A stretch of DNA of 64,000 bases from Chelonoidis abingdonii. Its lineage: Eukaryota > Chordata > Testudines > Testudinidae. Position numbers and translations under genes: made by a program. The stretch covers positions 47,007,740 through 47,071,739 of the forward strand of contig NC_133774.1 in NCBI RefSeq assembly GCF_003597395.2, given 5' to 3'. Positions 23,016 to 33,554 of the stretch are shown here, piece after piece. The notes beneath the pieces were generated by a model. The model saw only the letters and a program-made list of their open reading frames with translations, was not told the DNA's origin and did not search any database. The stretch's first letter is position 1. Every line of letters starts with the position of its first letter.

Positions 23016-26000
23016 CTGACAAGTCTCAAATCCATTGGCCCTGCTCCCTCTTAAAGGGCTAGGGTCACCCTGTAAGAGAGAGACTTCTCACGATGACACC
23101 AGGCAGACTAGTGTTGCCTATGAACAAGGGCTTTCTCAAGGCACAAAAACTATTTGGCACACTTCAGTGTCTGTCCCAGCCACCTCCAGGAAGGCAGATA
23201 GGAGATCCCAGCCAAGGAGTTGGATTATTTCTATCAGCCCCTGACCACAAGGTCCTTAGTTGTACAAACAGCTCAGAAGTTGAAACAGAGAGCTCCCCGA
23301 ACCACTCCTTGTGAGGAGGGTCTTAAGAAACTGAATCTCTTAGGTCATAAGGATTCTTTCTTCTGTGAGCCTCCAAATTAGAGTGGCCAACTATCAAGCC
23401 TTGTTCTGTAAATAGTGCTTCCTTTTCTGGGCTAGGTTTTCAAAGCTACTTGATAAACTGCCAAAAGTCCATCCGGATGAGCTTAAAGACCTTTATGTCA
23501 GAAGGTAAACATAGTGCAAGAAGTTCAGTACAGGCTGCACTTGATTCTGATGCAGTGGCAGGGATTATGATGTCGGCTGCTGCCATGAGGTGTTTTTCAT
23601 ATGTACAAGCATCTAGGATCCATCAGACAATAAAGATAATAATAGAAGATCTCCCTTTTTGAAAGTACCGAATTATTTAGCAGGAGCACAGCTGAAGCTC
23701 TTTATAGTCTCAAGGATAGAAGTGACTTTACATTTCTAAGACTCTACATCCACCTTGCAGAAAAAACAGAGTTAACAGCTCTGCTATAGGCACACAGTCT
23801 CTGTCCCAGTACTATTCTTAGTAAATGACCATCAGAACCTCTGAGGAAGAAGCAGAAATTCCTCTTCGACCACCCTGTGACTTGGACAGTCTGGTTTTAA
23901 AAACAAAAACAAAAACCAACCCTCTCCTCCAAAACACCCTTCAGTTTCTACATGAGTATAGAGCGACTGATCGGACCACTTATGGATCTTTTTTCTTTGT
24001 TGCCTCCCCACTTCTCCTCACCAAGAGTCTTGGAATGGGATAATCTAGGACCAGTGGATCCTCTATAGTAAGCAAGGAGTATCCATCTAGTTGCACGCTG
24101 TTCCAGCCCCTGCTCCCTTCTGTGTCCTTTCAGGGACCCCTCTCATGAGAGAGGGTTGAAACAATAGGAATACTCCCTGCTACAACTGGGAGCAGTGGAA
24201 AAAGTGCACATAGTGTTCAAAGGAAAGGGTTTCACTTCTTTCTTCTTTGGAATTAAGGAGATTGAATACCTGTCCTTGACCTTTTATGTCTCTACATATT
24301 TGTTCATTGTGTTAAATTCTGTATTTCCCCCCTAATTTCCATGATACCTTACCTGGATCCTGTGGAATGGCTCACAACTCTCAGCTGTCAACACACACTT
24401 TCACATCTCCATCCATCTGGTATACAGGGAGTACCCATGATTTCTCATAGGAGCACTATGGAGTCCTGCCTTTCAGCCTCTCAGCAGCTCCTTGGGCCTT
24501 TACCAAATTCCAGGTCAAACTGGCTGTACATCTTTAGAGGTGAGACATACAAGTTTATCCTTATCTGAAGAACTGTCTGACTTAGAGAAAATCCCTACAG
24601 CAAGTAACTGACTTAATTCATTTGATATTCCACCTATTCGCTTCACTAGGGCTAAAAGTCAACAAAGTCCACTCTGACCTCCAACTGAAACTATAGAATT
24701 CACCAGGACAGGGTCAGATTCCAGATTGGCAGTAAAATACATGCGTTAGCAATGATTCTAAATGATGATCGATCAGACAGCTCCAGATGCATATCAAAAC
24801 ACTAGTGAGGATGTACTTCAACTCTTGGGATACATGTAAGCATGCACCTGTGTCTCACAGCAAGTCAGACTTGACCTTCAGCCTCTTCAAGGATGATTGA
24901 GATCAGTATATTTACCAAACAGACCCAGCATAGACCTCCTTGGTCATTATTTCTTCAGAATTCCTATCCTCACTAAATTGCTGGACAGAGCCAGTTCAGG
25001 TATGCAGCGGCATTCCCTTTCCTCTGCCTCTCCCTACCAAGACCTTAGCTCAGGATGCCTCCACTCAAGGAAGGGGAGCTCATTTTGATCATCAAGATTC
25101 AAGGACTATGGTTGGCCCAGGAGGCCATGCTGTATATGAACATCCTGGTGTTCAGGGCCATACTGTTGCATGCAAAGCTTTCTTACTTCTTTGGGTCTTC
25201 ATTGCTCAAGTTCTGAAAGACAACACTACTGTGATTCACTCCAATAGGTAAGTAGGGGGAGAGATCCTCCCTATTCTGTCAGAAGTAACACATCTTCAAA
25301 ATTGGTGCCTGCTTCAGCACATTACATGAGGAGCTCTCCACCTACTTGATCCAGTAGGGTGTTTTGTAGTTAAACTCAGCAGGGACTTTTCAGAGAACTG
25401 TGAATGGTCCTTCAATCACTCAGTCCTCCCACAACATCGTGGTGGTGGTGATTCCTGATAGCGGGCGTCCTTTCTACAGTCCTTGGCAATAAATGTTGAA
25501 CATCTTGCTCTTATGGCATCACAAGCTTGGGTTTGCTGATGGCCTCTGTGCGCACAGAGACTATTCTATGCCTTTCCACAAACTTCTTTGATACCCAGTG
25601 TCCTCAGGAAACTATAATGGGATGCAGGCAATGTGATCAGGATAGCCCTCACTTGTCCAGGCAATTTTTGTTCTTCTCCCAGTTGAATTTGTCAACTTGT
25701 CCACCAATCACCTTAATCACTTTTCACTAACATAATTTCCAAGAAACAAGGCTGGATTTTGCACCTGTACTCTGCATTGTTACACTAGACAGCCTGGATG
25801 CTAATTGGATGACTTATTAGAGGGGAGCTGCTGCTATATAATTCTAAAATGTTGTCAAAAATAAAAAAACCTGTCCATCAAAAAGACTTAGAGCTGAATG
25901 GAAGAGGTTTTCTGACTGGGTGGCTCAGCAGCAGCTCTTGCATTAACAACCTCAGTCTTGGTTATTCTGAACTATTTACTTACCCTGAATCAGTCTGTAC

Positions 26001-27129
26001 TTTGTTAGTTCAGTCATGGTGTATTTAGCAGCACTCTCTGCAAATCACCCTCCATTTGGGGTTAAATTTCAAATCTCATGGTGTCAAGAGTTTTTGAAGA
26101 GCCTCACTCATATCTTCCTACCTGTTAGGGATCCTCCCCCCTCCCCTCCCTGCCTGCCTTTCTGGAACCTTACCGTAGTTCTCACTGGCTTAATGGGACT
26201 CTTCCTCCCCTTTTGAGCCCATGGTAACCTGCTTTCTTTAGCACCTGTCAATGAAAACAGCCTTTTGGATGGTGGTTACTTCCACCAGGAGAGAGGAAGT
26301 AATTCAGGCCTTTGTTGCTGATCCCCTTTACACCATATTTCAAAAAGACCAAGGTCACTCTTAGGCCCCACATCAGGTTACTTCCTAAGGTAGGATAGGA
26401 TTTCCACCCTAATCAATCCATTCACCTTCCAGTTTTATTGAAACCTCATTCCATCTAACATGAAATAAAACTTCACACCCTAGACATGATGCGTTATCCT
26501 TTTATTTAGCTTGTCTCTGTCTGTGGCTTTTGCAGAAAGGATTTAGTAGGTTTTGCATTGTATTGAGACTTGGTATCAGATAGCTAAGAAAGAGCCTTTG
26601 GCTCTCATTAGAGCCCATTTCACTGGAGGCTTAGGTAGCCACCACTACTTGCTTGGATAATATACTCGTATCGGAAATATGTAGAGCTGTTGCCTGGAGC
26701 ATGGTTCATTTACTTACTGCTACTTATTCCTTGGTATAGGCATTCATATTTGATGCCAACTTTTGTTAAGGCTGTCCTGCAGTCACTCTTTAAGTAGGAC
26801 CTCTCTTTCTACCTCCAGGTTTGAGAGAACTTCTTCAGTTACCAAGAGTAGAATCTGTATGGACAATCACTTGGAGCATGGTGTCTTGTCTTGAAGAATT
26901 CAGTTGCTGAACAGTGTCTTGTCCACACAGATTCTACAACCCATCCTCCTTACCTAATGATTTACAGCCCTATCCATGTGGGATTCTTATTTGTAAAGGA
27001 AGTGAGTGGTGGTTGTGGCTCTCCGGCCCCTTATGTTCTTGACTAAGATGATTAGAAGGGTAGGTGGAGTGCAGACACTACCCTGGAGGTGGACACTCTT
27101 ATTAAAAAAAAAAAAAAAAAAAAATCTGA

Positions 27130-27240
27130 TCTTGTGTGCATGGGATGCATGCACACCTAGAATAGGATCTTCGTGGACAATGCATTTTGAAGAACCACAG
27201 TTACTGTAGGGTAAATAACCATACTTTTCCAAATGAAGGA
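27130..27240 (+). repeat. DIRS-type terminal arm closing copy B
   Basis: Right-hand arm with 'gcattttgaagaaccacagttactg' homologous to the ends of copies A and C. An A-run (27104-27123) lies just before it. Confidence 0.5.
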
Positions 27241-27454
27241 AAGGTACTGAGAACAGACAAAAATCTAATTTGTCAGCATTTAATTCCTGTGGTCTAGTTA
27301 ATTTCTGCTTATCTCTGCCATGTAATGTCAGCTTTAAAGAACCTGAAATTGTCTTCAGTCTCCAGAGTAAAACCTTTTCTTTGCTATTTGATAAGAATCA
27401 CAGTTTTTGTTTAGTCCATAAGTATTTATCATATTTATTCCATTCTGTCAACTC

Positions 27455-27743
27455 AGGGTATGGCTACATTTGAAATTTCAAAGTGCTGCTGCGGCAGCGC
27501 TGTGGGAGCGCTGCCACGGTAGCGCTTTGAAGTGTGAGTGTGGTCAGAGCGCCAGCGCTGGGAGAGAGCGCTCCCAGCGCTGCACGTAAACCACATCCTC
27601 TACGGGTATAGCTTGCAGCACTGCGGCACTGATTACACTGAGGCTTTACAGCACTGTATCTTGCAGCGCTCAGGGGGGTGTTTTTTCACTCCACTGAGCG
27701 CAAAAGTTGCAGCGCTGTAAAGTGCCAGTGTAGCCATGCCCTC
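27455..27743. mobile_element. Non-autonomous DNA transposon (MITE), about 289 bp
   Basis: The ends are inverted: agggtatggctaca on the left and tgtagccatgccct on the right. The interior is rich in the palindromic motif cagcgctg and its relatives (gcagcgctgtggg, cgctcccagcgctgcac), giving strong foldback potential. No convincing target duplication can be read, so the superfamily is left open. Confidence 0.65.
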
Positions 27744-28557
27744 TTCAGTCCATGAGAGTTTTGTCCCTTAGTCTTGAAGATGAAAGATACGGATATTCAA
27801 GTAATTACTTTCCAAAATGTATGACAGTGCCTTCTTTCAATGTCTTTTCCCTTGGGAAATGGACAGTTGAAGCTGACATGCTTGCTTGTGTTCTCCTATC
27901 TTGACAATTAAAGACTGCAGTAAATCTCAGAGGTGTGCGTATACAGGGCATAACTCCATGTTCATATTTTCCTTCTCTGAAATATAGCATTTATCTTCCC
28001 TATAGCTATTTATATAGAACATTGAGCTTGAGGTCTGTATTTCCCAATAATTCCTATAGCAACTCAATGTAATGCTCTTTTGAATAGCTTTTTAAAACGA
28101 GATTCCAGGACTCCAGCTTGTTACTGGTCAAACTAATGGAACAAGCAATTTTCAAAATTCTGATCTTTACTGATAAAGGGGGTTAGAAAAGTTATTTTTA
28201 TTAAACAGAAAACTAACCCTCCAAATCCTCTGACCCTGTTCTGAATGTTTGTGTGTTTTGTGAGTTAGGGATGCCTGCTTAGTTCTAGAATAGTAAACTG
28301 TCTGAATGCTGTAACAGAAATTAATGTGAACTATTTTTTGCCATTTTATGTTTCACAATCTCCTTTGCATCCTTCTCCTTCCCCACAATACTACGTGTTT
28401 AATTTGAAAATAATTTCATGTTTCCCTTGTTTGTTTCCTTCCCCTCCTCGCTGCCTAGCCTATCTTGGTTTCAAGCATAAACCTGACCATAAAATGTTAA
28501 AGTAATGTATTTTTAAAATGAAAAAAACCTATCCTTTTCTTTGTTTTTGTTTTTTAG
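27744..28557. other. Intron sequence before the third exon
   Basis: AT-rich and single-copy-looking, ending in a strong polypyrimidine tract and AG before 28558. No other feature seen. Confidence 0.6.
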
Positions 28558-28624
28558 TCTTGATCCAGAGCAAAAGGAAATGTTAATTGAAGTGATAGAA
28601 AAGCTTCTGAAAGATAAAAGTACG
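28558..28624 (+). CDS. AP3B1: AP-3 complex subunit beta-1, internal exon (67 nt)
   Basis: The first T completes the serine codon split at 10244. The exon then encodes LDPEQKEMLIEVIEKLL and KDKST, about residues 180-201. QKEM and LLKDKST favour beta-3A (AP3B1) over the neuronal paralogue AP3B2, which has differing residues here. TTTTTTAG precedes it and GTAAGT follows it, with the 3' boundary between codons. It lies between two introns of over 16 kb, both filled with DIRS and other elements, and would be easy to miss without the conserved protein. Confidence 0.96.
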
Positions 28625-29227
28625 GTAAGTAACACAAATTAGTGTAATTTTTAAGTGTATAATTGTACTGGTCAAACTCTTTCAGCTGCAAACCTACTTA
28701 ATGATTGTCATTACGTACCATTACATTTGAACTATACAGCATAGCCGGCAATCTTAATTCTAGCATTTCCTTGCTTACAGATGCTTGAATTTGCAATGTT
28801 AATGTTCTTTTATGTGTAATTACGTTGTATTTGAGAAATGTGATCATATTCTTAAAGTCTGCATTGTTATGTTTACACACAAGGTGGCAGAAAGGAGTTT
28901 GACATGAAGTTTTAACTTTGGCATTTTCTGGCTTTTGCATGCTTCATCATATCACCTTAATGTTCATAAGAGCTTTGATTTAATATTGCCACAGAGTTTC
29001 TTTCTTTTTAAAAAGAATAATATTGAAAAAGTAATAAAGCAAAACATGGAAATTCACTCTTTAGGACTCCAAAGCACGGTTGTCATGTAGGACGGCGGGG
29101 AAGAGAGGTGGGAGAAGCACAGACAGGTGTAAATACAATAGTCTGGAACTATTTGGCTAGACATCACCAGAATGCCCTGATCCATGCACGTTAGAAACCC
29201 CAGTGCAGGGAGTCAGTCTCTTGCAAA
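28625..29227. other. Intron sequence after the third exon
   Basis: No feature recognised. Confidence 0.55.
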
Positions 29228-29430
29228 TTGTGGCCCTGATTCAGGATATCATTTAAGCACTTGCTGAACATTCAGAAACTTAGGTATTATCTGGATTTAA
29301 AACAGTGTGTTGCACCATGTATCTAAGGCCAATTTAGGAAAACATTTAAGTGTGTACGTAAAGATAAGCATGTGAGTATAGCCATTGACTTTTGCAGGAC
29401 TACTTGCCTGCTTAAAGTTAAGCATGTGCA
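29228..29430. repeat. Old dispersed amniote repeat fragment
   Basis: The phrases ggccctgattcagga, atttaagcacttgct and cttaaagttaagcatgtgc belong to a common old interspersed repeat of sauropsid genomes whose units are partly self-complementary. I do not know its class. Confidence 0.4.
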
Positions 29431-30472
29431 AAAAAGCAGTTCACACTCAAGGGCGTTGTTGGCCACCAGGACATGGTCCCACTGAAGGTCCAGATTGCAT
29501 TTGGTGACCTGCGGCACCGTTTGGACTGGCACCGATTTGCGCACCGCTCCCCTGCGTGGCACCACTCATCATCACTGCACTGCTCTCAGGCCTGTCACGG
29601 ATCCCCAACCTACCCCAGTTCCCTTCACAACGCCAGTCCACGTCATGGTACTGATCCCACTCTCAGCACTGGTCTTTTTTATGGCACCGATCTCCTTCAT
29701 GGCGCCAGTCCCTGGTACAGCACCGGGACCTCCCTCAGCACCGCTCTGTGGCGCTGGACTGATCACCCTCTTGGCGCTGCTCCCCATACTGGCACTGGTC
29801 ATCACACGATCCTTGTCCGTCAAGGGACTTGGTGCCCCCCTCCATGCACTCCTGCACTGCTCCCCCCTGAAGGAGTCATCCCACCCGAAGTGCAGCACAC
29901 CATTCAGGATCTTCTGTTTGACAGCCAGGGCCTGTTTGCTGAGCAAACTGACTCTCGCCTGCATACTCTGAAAGACACAAGGAACACCATAAAATCCTTG
30001 GGCATGCATACCCCAGCCACTCAAAGACAGCCATTTAAGCCTCAGCCCCTGCAACAGTGCCCCTTCCCGCCCTGACCTAGGCAGGACTTGTCCCGTAGGA
30101 GAAGCAGGTACCCACAGCGTAGACCACCATGCCCTCCTTCAGGACAGAGTCAGGGCCAATCCAAACCTCCTCCAATGTTCTAAGCACCCATTTTGAAGGT
30201 GCACTCGAGGACGGGCTACCTGTGCAAAACCTGACCAGCAGTCCCTTTCTGAACCGGCTGTCCCGTTTCTACCTTGCCTGGTCCCTTATTACATTGGACC
30301 GTTGGGTCCTTCGCACGATAGAGGTGGTATATTCTATCCACTTCTGATCTACACCCTCCCCGCCCACCCCCCCTCATCCCTCTTCAGGGACCCATCTCAC
30401 AAGCAACTTCTCATCCAGGAGGTACAGACACCCTAGGAGCAGTGGAGGAAGTGCTTCCAGAGCTTCGGGGGC

Positions 30473-31030
30473 ATGGGTTTCTACTCATGCTACTTCCTCG
30501 TTTCCAAGGCAAAAGGAGGCTTAAGGCCTATTCTGGATCTCAGGGAGCTCAACAAACACATCATCAATCTGATGTTCTGCATGGTCTCCTTGGCCACGAT
30601 CATCCCCTCTCTGGACTTGGGAGGCTGGTATGCTGCCCTCTATATGAAAGACACCTACTTTCACATCTCAATCACCCCATCCCACAGACGTTTTCTCCAG
30701 TTCATGGTGCCCAAGATGCACTACCAGTTCACAGCCTTCCCATTTGGCTTGTGCACAGCCCCTCATGTCTTCACCAAGTGCATGGTGGTCGTGGCAGCTT
30801 TTCTTCGCTGTCGTCATGTTCATGTGTTCCCTTACCTCGACGACTGGCTTATTCAGGGTCGGTCTCTCCAGCAAGTCCAGTCTCAGGTGCGGTTGGTCGT
30901 GGACATGTTCAGTCGCTTGGGCATCATGCTGAACGCCAGCAAGTCCGTACAGTCACTGACACAGAAGATAGAGTTGATCGGAGCAGTCTTAGACGCGACC
31001 CATGCTTGGGCTTTCCTCCCAGAGGCCTGA
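30473..31030 (+). pseudogene. DIRS reverse transcriptase remnant (copy C)
   Basis: The 185-codon open frame contains SKAKGGLRPILDLRELNK, then YFHISITPSHRRFLQF, FPFGLCTAPHVFTKCM and the catalytic box FPYLDDWLIQG. YLDDWL with the preceding FPFGL block is characteristic of the DIRS group and distinguishes it from Gypsy and LINE enzymes. The catalytic YxDD is intact, but the D of the usual DMKDAYFH block is changed (ALYMKDTYFHI). The neighbouring domains have stops, so it is non-functional. Confidence 0.88.
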
Positions 31031-31689
31031 CGTCTAGCTCTAACAAACAAACACCAACCTCTGCAGGTTCCCCACCACCACAGCGAGGCAGTGTCTCAAG
31101 CTGCTGGGTCACATGGCATCCTGCACCTATGTAGTGCAACACGCCAGACCACAATGGCCATATTTTATCTGAACAAACAAGCATACTCTGTCACAAAGCC
31201 CTTCTTCTGTGGGAATTCTGTTTAGCCCACTCCATCACTCACCAAGCTTTGTACCTGCCAGGTGTTCAGAACATGCTGGCGGAGAGCTTGAGCAGACGCT
31301 TCCTCACGCACGAATGGTCGATTCTCCCGGACATCATCTACTCCATCTTCCACACCCGGGGGTTTCCCCGTGTTGACGTGTTCGCTTTGCAGACCAACAG
31401 GAAGTGCCCAGCCTTCTGTTCCTTCAGGGGTCACAGTCCGGGATCGATCGCGGACGCTTTCCTGATCTCGTGGTCAGGGCAGCTACTCTACGCTTTTTTG
31501 CCATTTCTGCTGATCCACAAAGTACTTCTCAAGGTCTGCAGGGACAAGGCAGATGTTATACTGGTGGCCCCTGCCTGGGCCCACAGTGCTGGTATTCCAC
31601 CCTGTTGGATCTATTAATAGGGTGCCCCAACATCTTCCTCTCAGTCCTGATCTCATCTCGCAGAACCAGTGTCATCTCCTACACCCGGA

Positions 31690-32517
31690 CCTCAAGGTTC
31701 ACCTCGCGGCCATTTCAGCGTTCCATCCAGGAGCGGCAGGACGCTCAGTGTTCGCGCACCCAGTCGTGTGGCGCTTCCTGAAAGGTTTGGAAAAGAATCC
31801 ATCCCTTGACGAAACCTCCCGTGCTGGCCTGGGACCCGAACTTGGTTCTTTCCTGTCTGATAGGTCCTTTGTTCGAGCCACTGGCTTTCTGTTCACCCCG
31901 GTACCTTTCCTGAAGGTCGCCTTCCTAGTGGCCATTACTTTGGCACGCTGGGTTTCCGAGCTATGAGCTCTCACATGTGAACCACCTTATACCATCTTCC
32001 ACAAGGATAAAGTTCAGCTGAGGCCTCACCCAGCCTTCCTGCCGAAAGTGGTATCTCGTTTCCATGTAAGCCAGGACATTTTTCTTGCCGGTTTTGTACC
32101 TGAAACTGCATGCCAACCTTCGGGAGCAGCATCTTCATTCACTGGATGTTAGAAGAGCCCTCGCCTTCTATATAAACCGCACAAGGTCGTTCTGTAGAAC
32201 GCCCAGCTGTTCGTCGCCATCGCAGAATGGATGGAGAGCACTCCGGTCTTTGCCCAGCGGATATCTTCATGGATTACTGCATGTATCCGTACCTGCTAAA
32301 ATCTGGCGAAATAAGTTCCTCCGCCTGCTGTTATGGTCCACTCCACAAGGGCTCAGGCATCGACTGTGGCCTTTCTGGAAAATGTGCCCCTTCAGAACAT
32401 CTGTACGGTTGCCACATGGCCTCAGTGTATACCTTCACGTTGCACTACGCCATAATCCAGCAATCCCGCCATGATGTGGCCTTTGGCAGGGCTATTCTTC
32501 AGTCTGCACTACCTTGA
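31690..32517 (+). pseudogene. DIRS tyrosine recombinase remnant (copy C)
   Basis: The first half includes FLKVAFLVAITLARWVSEL, with the catalytic-type Arg, ending in a stop. A piece with LHSLDVRRALAFYINRT follows at about 32136-32190, and a C-terminal piece in another frame (32227-32517) holds ASVYTFTLHYAI, the region of the catalytic Tyr. The same blocks occur in copies A, B and D. Two frameshifts and a stop separate the pieces. Confidence 0.75.
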
Positions 32518-32558
32518 CTCTGACCCTACCTCCGAGGTAAGGCTTGGGAGTCACCTAA

Positions 32559-32889
32559 CTGGAATTGATATGAGCAAGCACTTGAAGAAAAAAAAGGTTA
32601 CTCACCTTTTTGTAACTGTTCTTCGAGATGTTACTCACATCTATTCCATCCCCCCGCCACCCTCTGTCAGAGTAGCCAGCAAGAAGGAACTGAATGAGGG
32701 TTGGGCCGGCAGGATATTATATAGAATGCCATATCGGCACCACTCCAGGGGTCTCCACAGCCGGCCCAACGAGTAGCTGCTAGGGAAAAGTTTTCCAACT
32801 TCCCGTGCATGCAGTGCGCGCACACACTTAACTGGAATAGATATGAACAACACATCTCGAAGAACAACAGTTACAAAAAGGTGAGTAAC
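32559..32889 (+). repeat. Folded terminal repeats closing DIRS copy C
   Basis: Arm 32595-32648 (ggttactcacctttttgtaa...catctattcc) is the inverse of 32834-32889 (ggaatagatatgaa...caaaaaggtgagtaact). A third, shorter arm at 32561-32590 is the inverse of 32620-32648. This is the DIRS right end: a terminal repeat plus the internal complementary region that bridges the two ends of the cDNA. Arm identity is about 85-90%. Confidence 0.75.
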
Positions 32890-32893
32890 TGTT

Positions 32894-33546
32894 TTTTCTC
32901 GAAAAGAATGCAGTGTTAAATCCACTTTCCAAATAAAGTGTGAGGTGGAGGTGGAATGTGGATGGGGATGCTGTGTTCAGGTAGGTTAGGAGGGAGCCTT
33001 CATATTCATATTTCTTAGCTTGCTGTGTTCTAATGGCTGCCATTTTGCTGCAGCCCGTTGACTGTTTTCCAGGTGACCTGCTTTGGGGTTGTGATACTTC
33101 ACTTCAGTTTTGAGAAACCCTACTTAATCCTGATGGAGAGAGATTTTAGGGCAGAGAGTAGTGTTATATCCTGGCCCAGTCCTCCCTTTTGGATAGTCAC
33201 CAGTCTGTTGTAAATGGACCCAAATCCTGGGCCCCATGTGCTTCTAAGGTGCCCTTCTCCCCCACCCCCACAATCTGGGTAGTCACTGGTCACTGTTCAT
33301 AACTCTGGGTCTCAGGCACACTGTCCGGTGCAGACCCTGTGTCTGAAACCCTTCTTGGGTAGTGGAACCCCATACTCTGGCTGCCTTAGACCCTGAAACT
33401 AGTACCTCAGCCCTTCTGATCCCTCAGTTGTTTAGATATTTCTCCAGAGTTTACTTGGCTGTGGGAGCTCTGGTTTTTAGTTAAATCCTTCAGGATAATG
33501 TGACTGGAAAGCGAGGAATATGCAGTAAGCTTAGCAAAGAAACTTC
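32894..33546. other. Unassigned intron sequence, possible LTR part
   Basis: From about 33165 (tgttatatcctggcccagtc) to 33546, and again from 35741 to about 36330 beyond the nested transposon, the composition resembles an LTR, ending near tgtcaca at 36325. I cannot define ends or a target duplication. Confidence 0.3.
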
Positions 33547-33554
33547 TTAATCAC

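Larger units (their letters stand above)
20200..27240 (+). mobile_element. DIRS-type retrotransposon, copy B (heavily degenerate, interrupted)
   Basis: The DIRS assignment comes from several pieces. One is a block around 24110-24270 that parallels the sequence before the reverse transcriptase in copies A and C (a 'gggacccctctcatgag' lead and a 'gggagcagtgga' block). Recombinase-like pieces include KTAFWMVVTSTRREE at 26255-26305 and EICRAVAWS near 26670-26700. A terminal-repeat arm (cattttgaagaaccacag) lies at 27181-27198. An LTR (20893-21781) and an 869-bp DNA transposon (22147-23015) interrupt the left half. The left end is a guess. Confidence 0.6.
29480..32893 (+). mobile_element. DIRS-type retrotransposon, copy C (best preserved)
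   Basis: Order: low-complexity gag remnant (29480-30100), reverse transcriptase (30473-31030), RNase H end and methyltransferase-like segment (31200-31610), tyrosine recombinase (about 31690-32517), and folded terminal repeats (32559-32889). All parts are on the + strand. The reverse transcriptase is open for 185 codons, unlike in the other copies, but stops follow in the rest. DIRS elements move through a circular cDNA integrated by a tyrosine recombinase, so no LTR or staggered target duplication is expected. The left terminal repeat is missing. Confidence 0.85.

Noticed and set aside
29473..30075. 200-codon + strand frame, with 158- and 160-codon frames overlapping it on both strands
   Set aside because: Low-complexity gag remnant of DIRS copy C, open in several frames because of its GC-rich repetitive make-up. 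No motif of its own.
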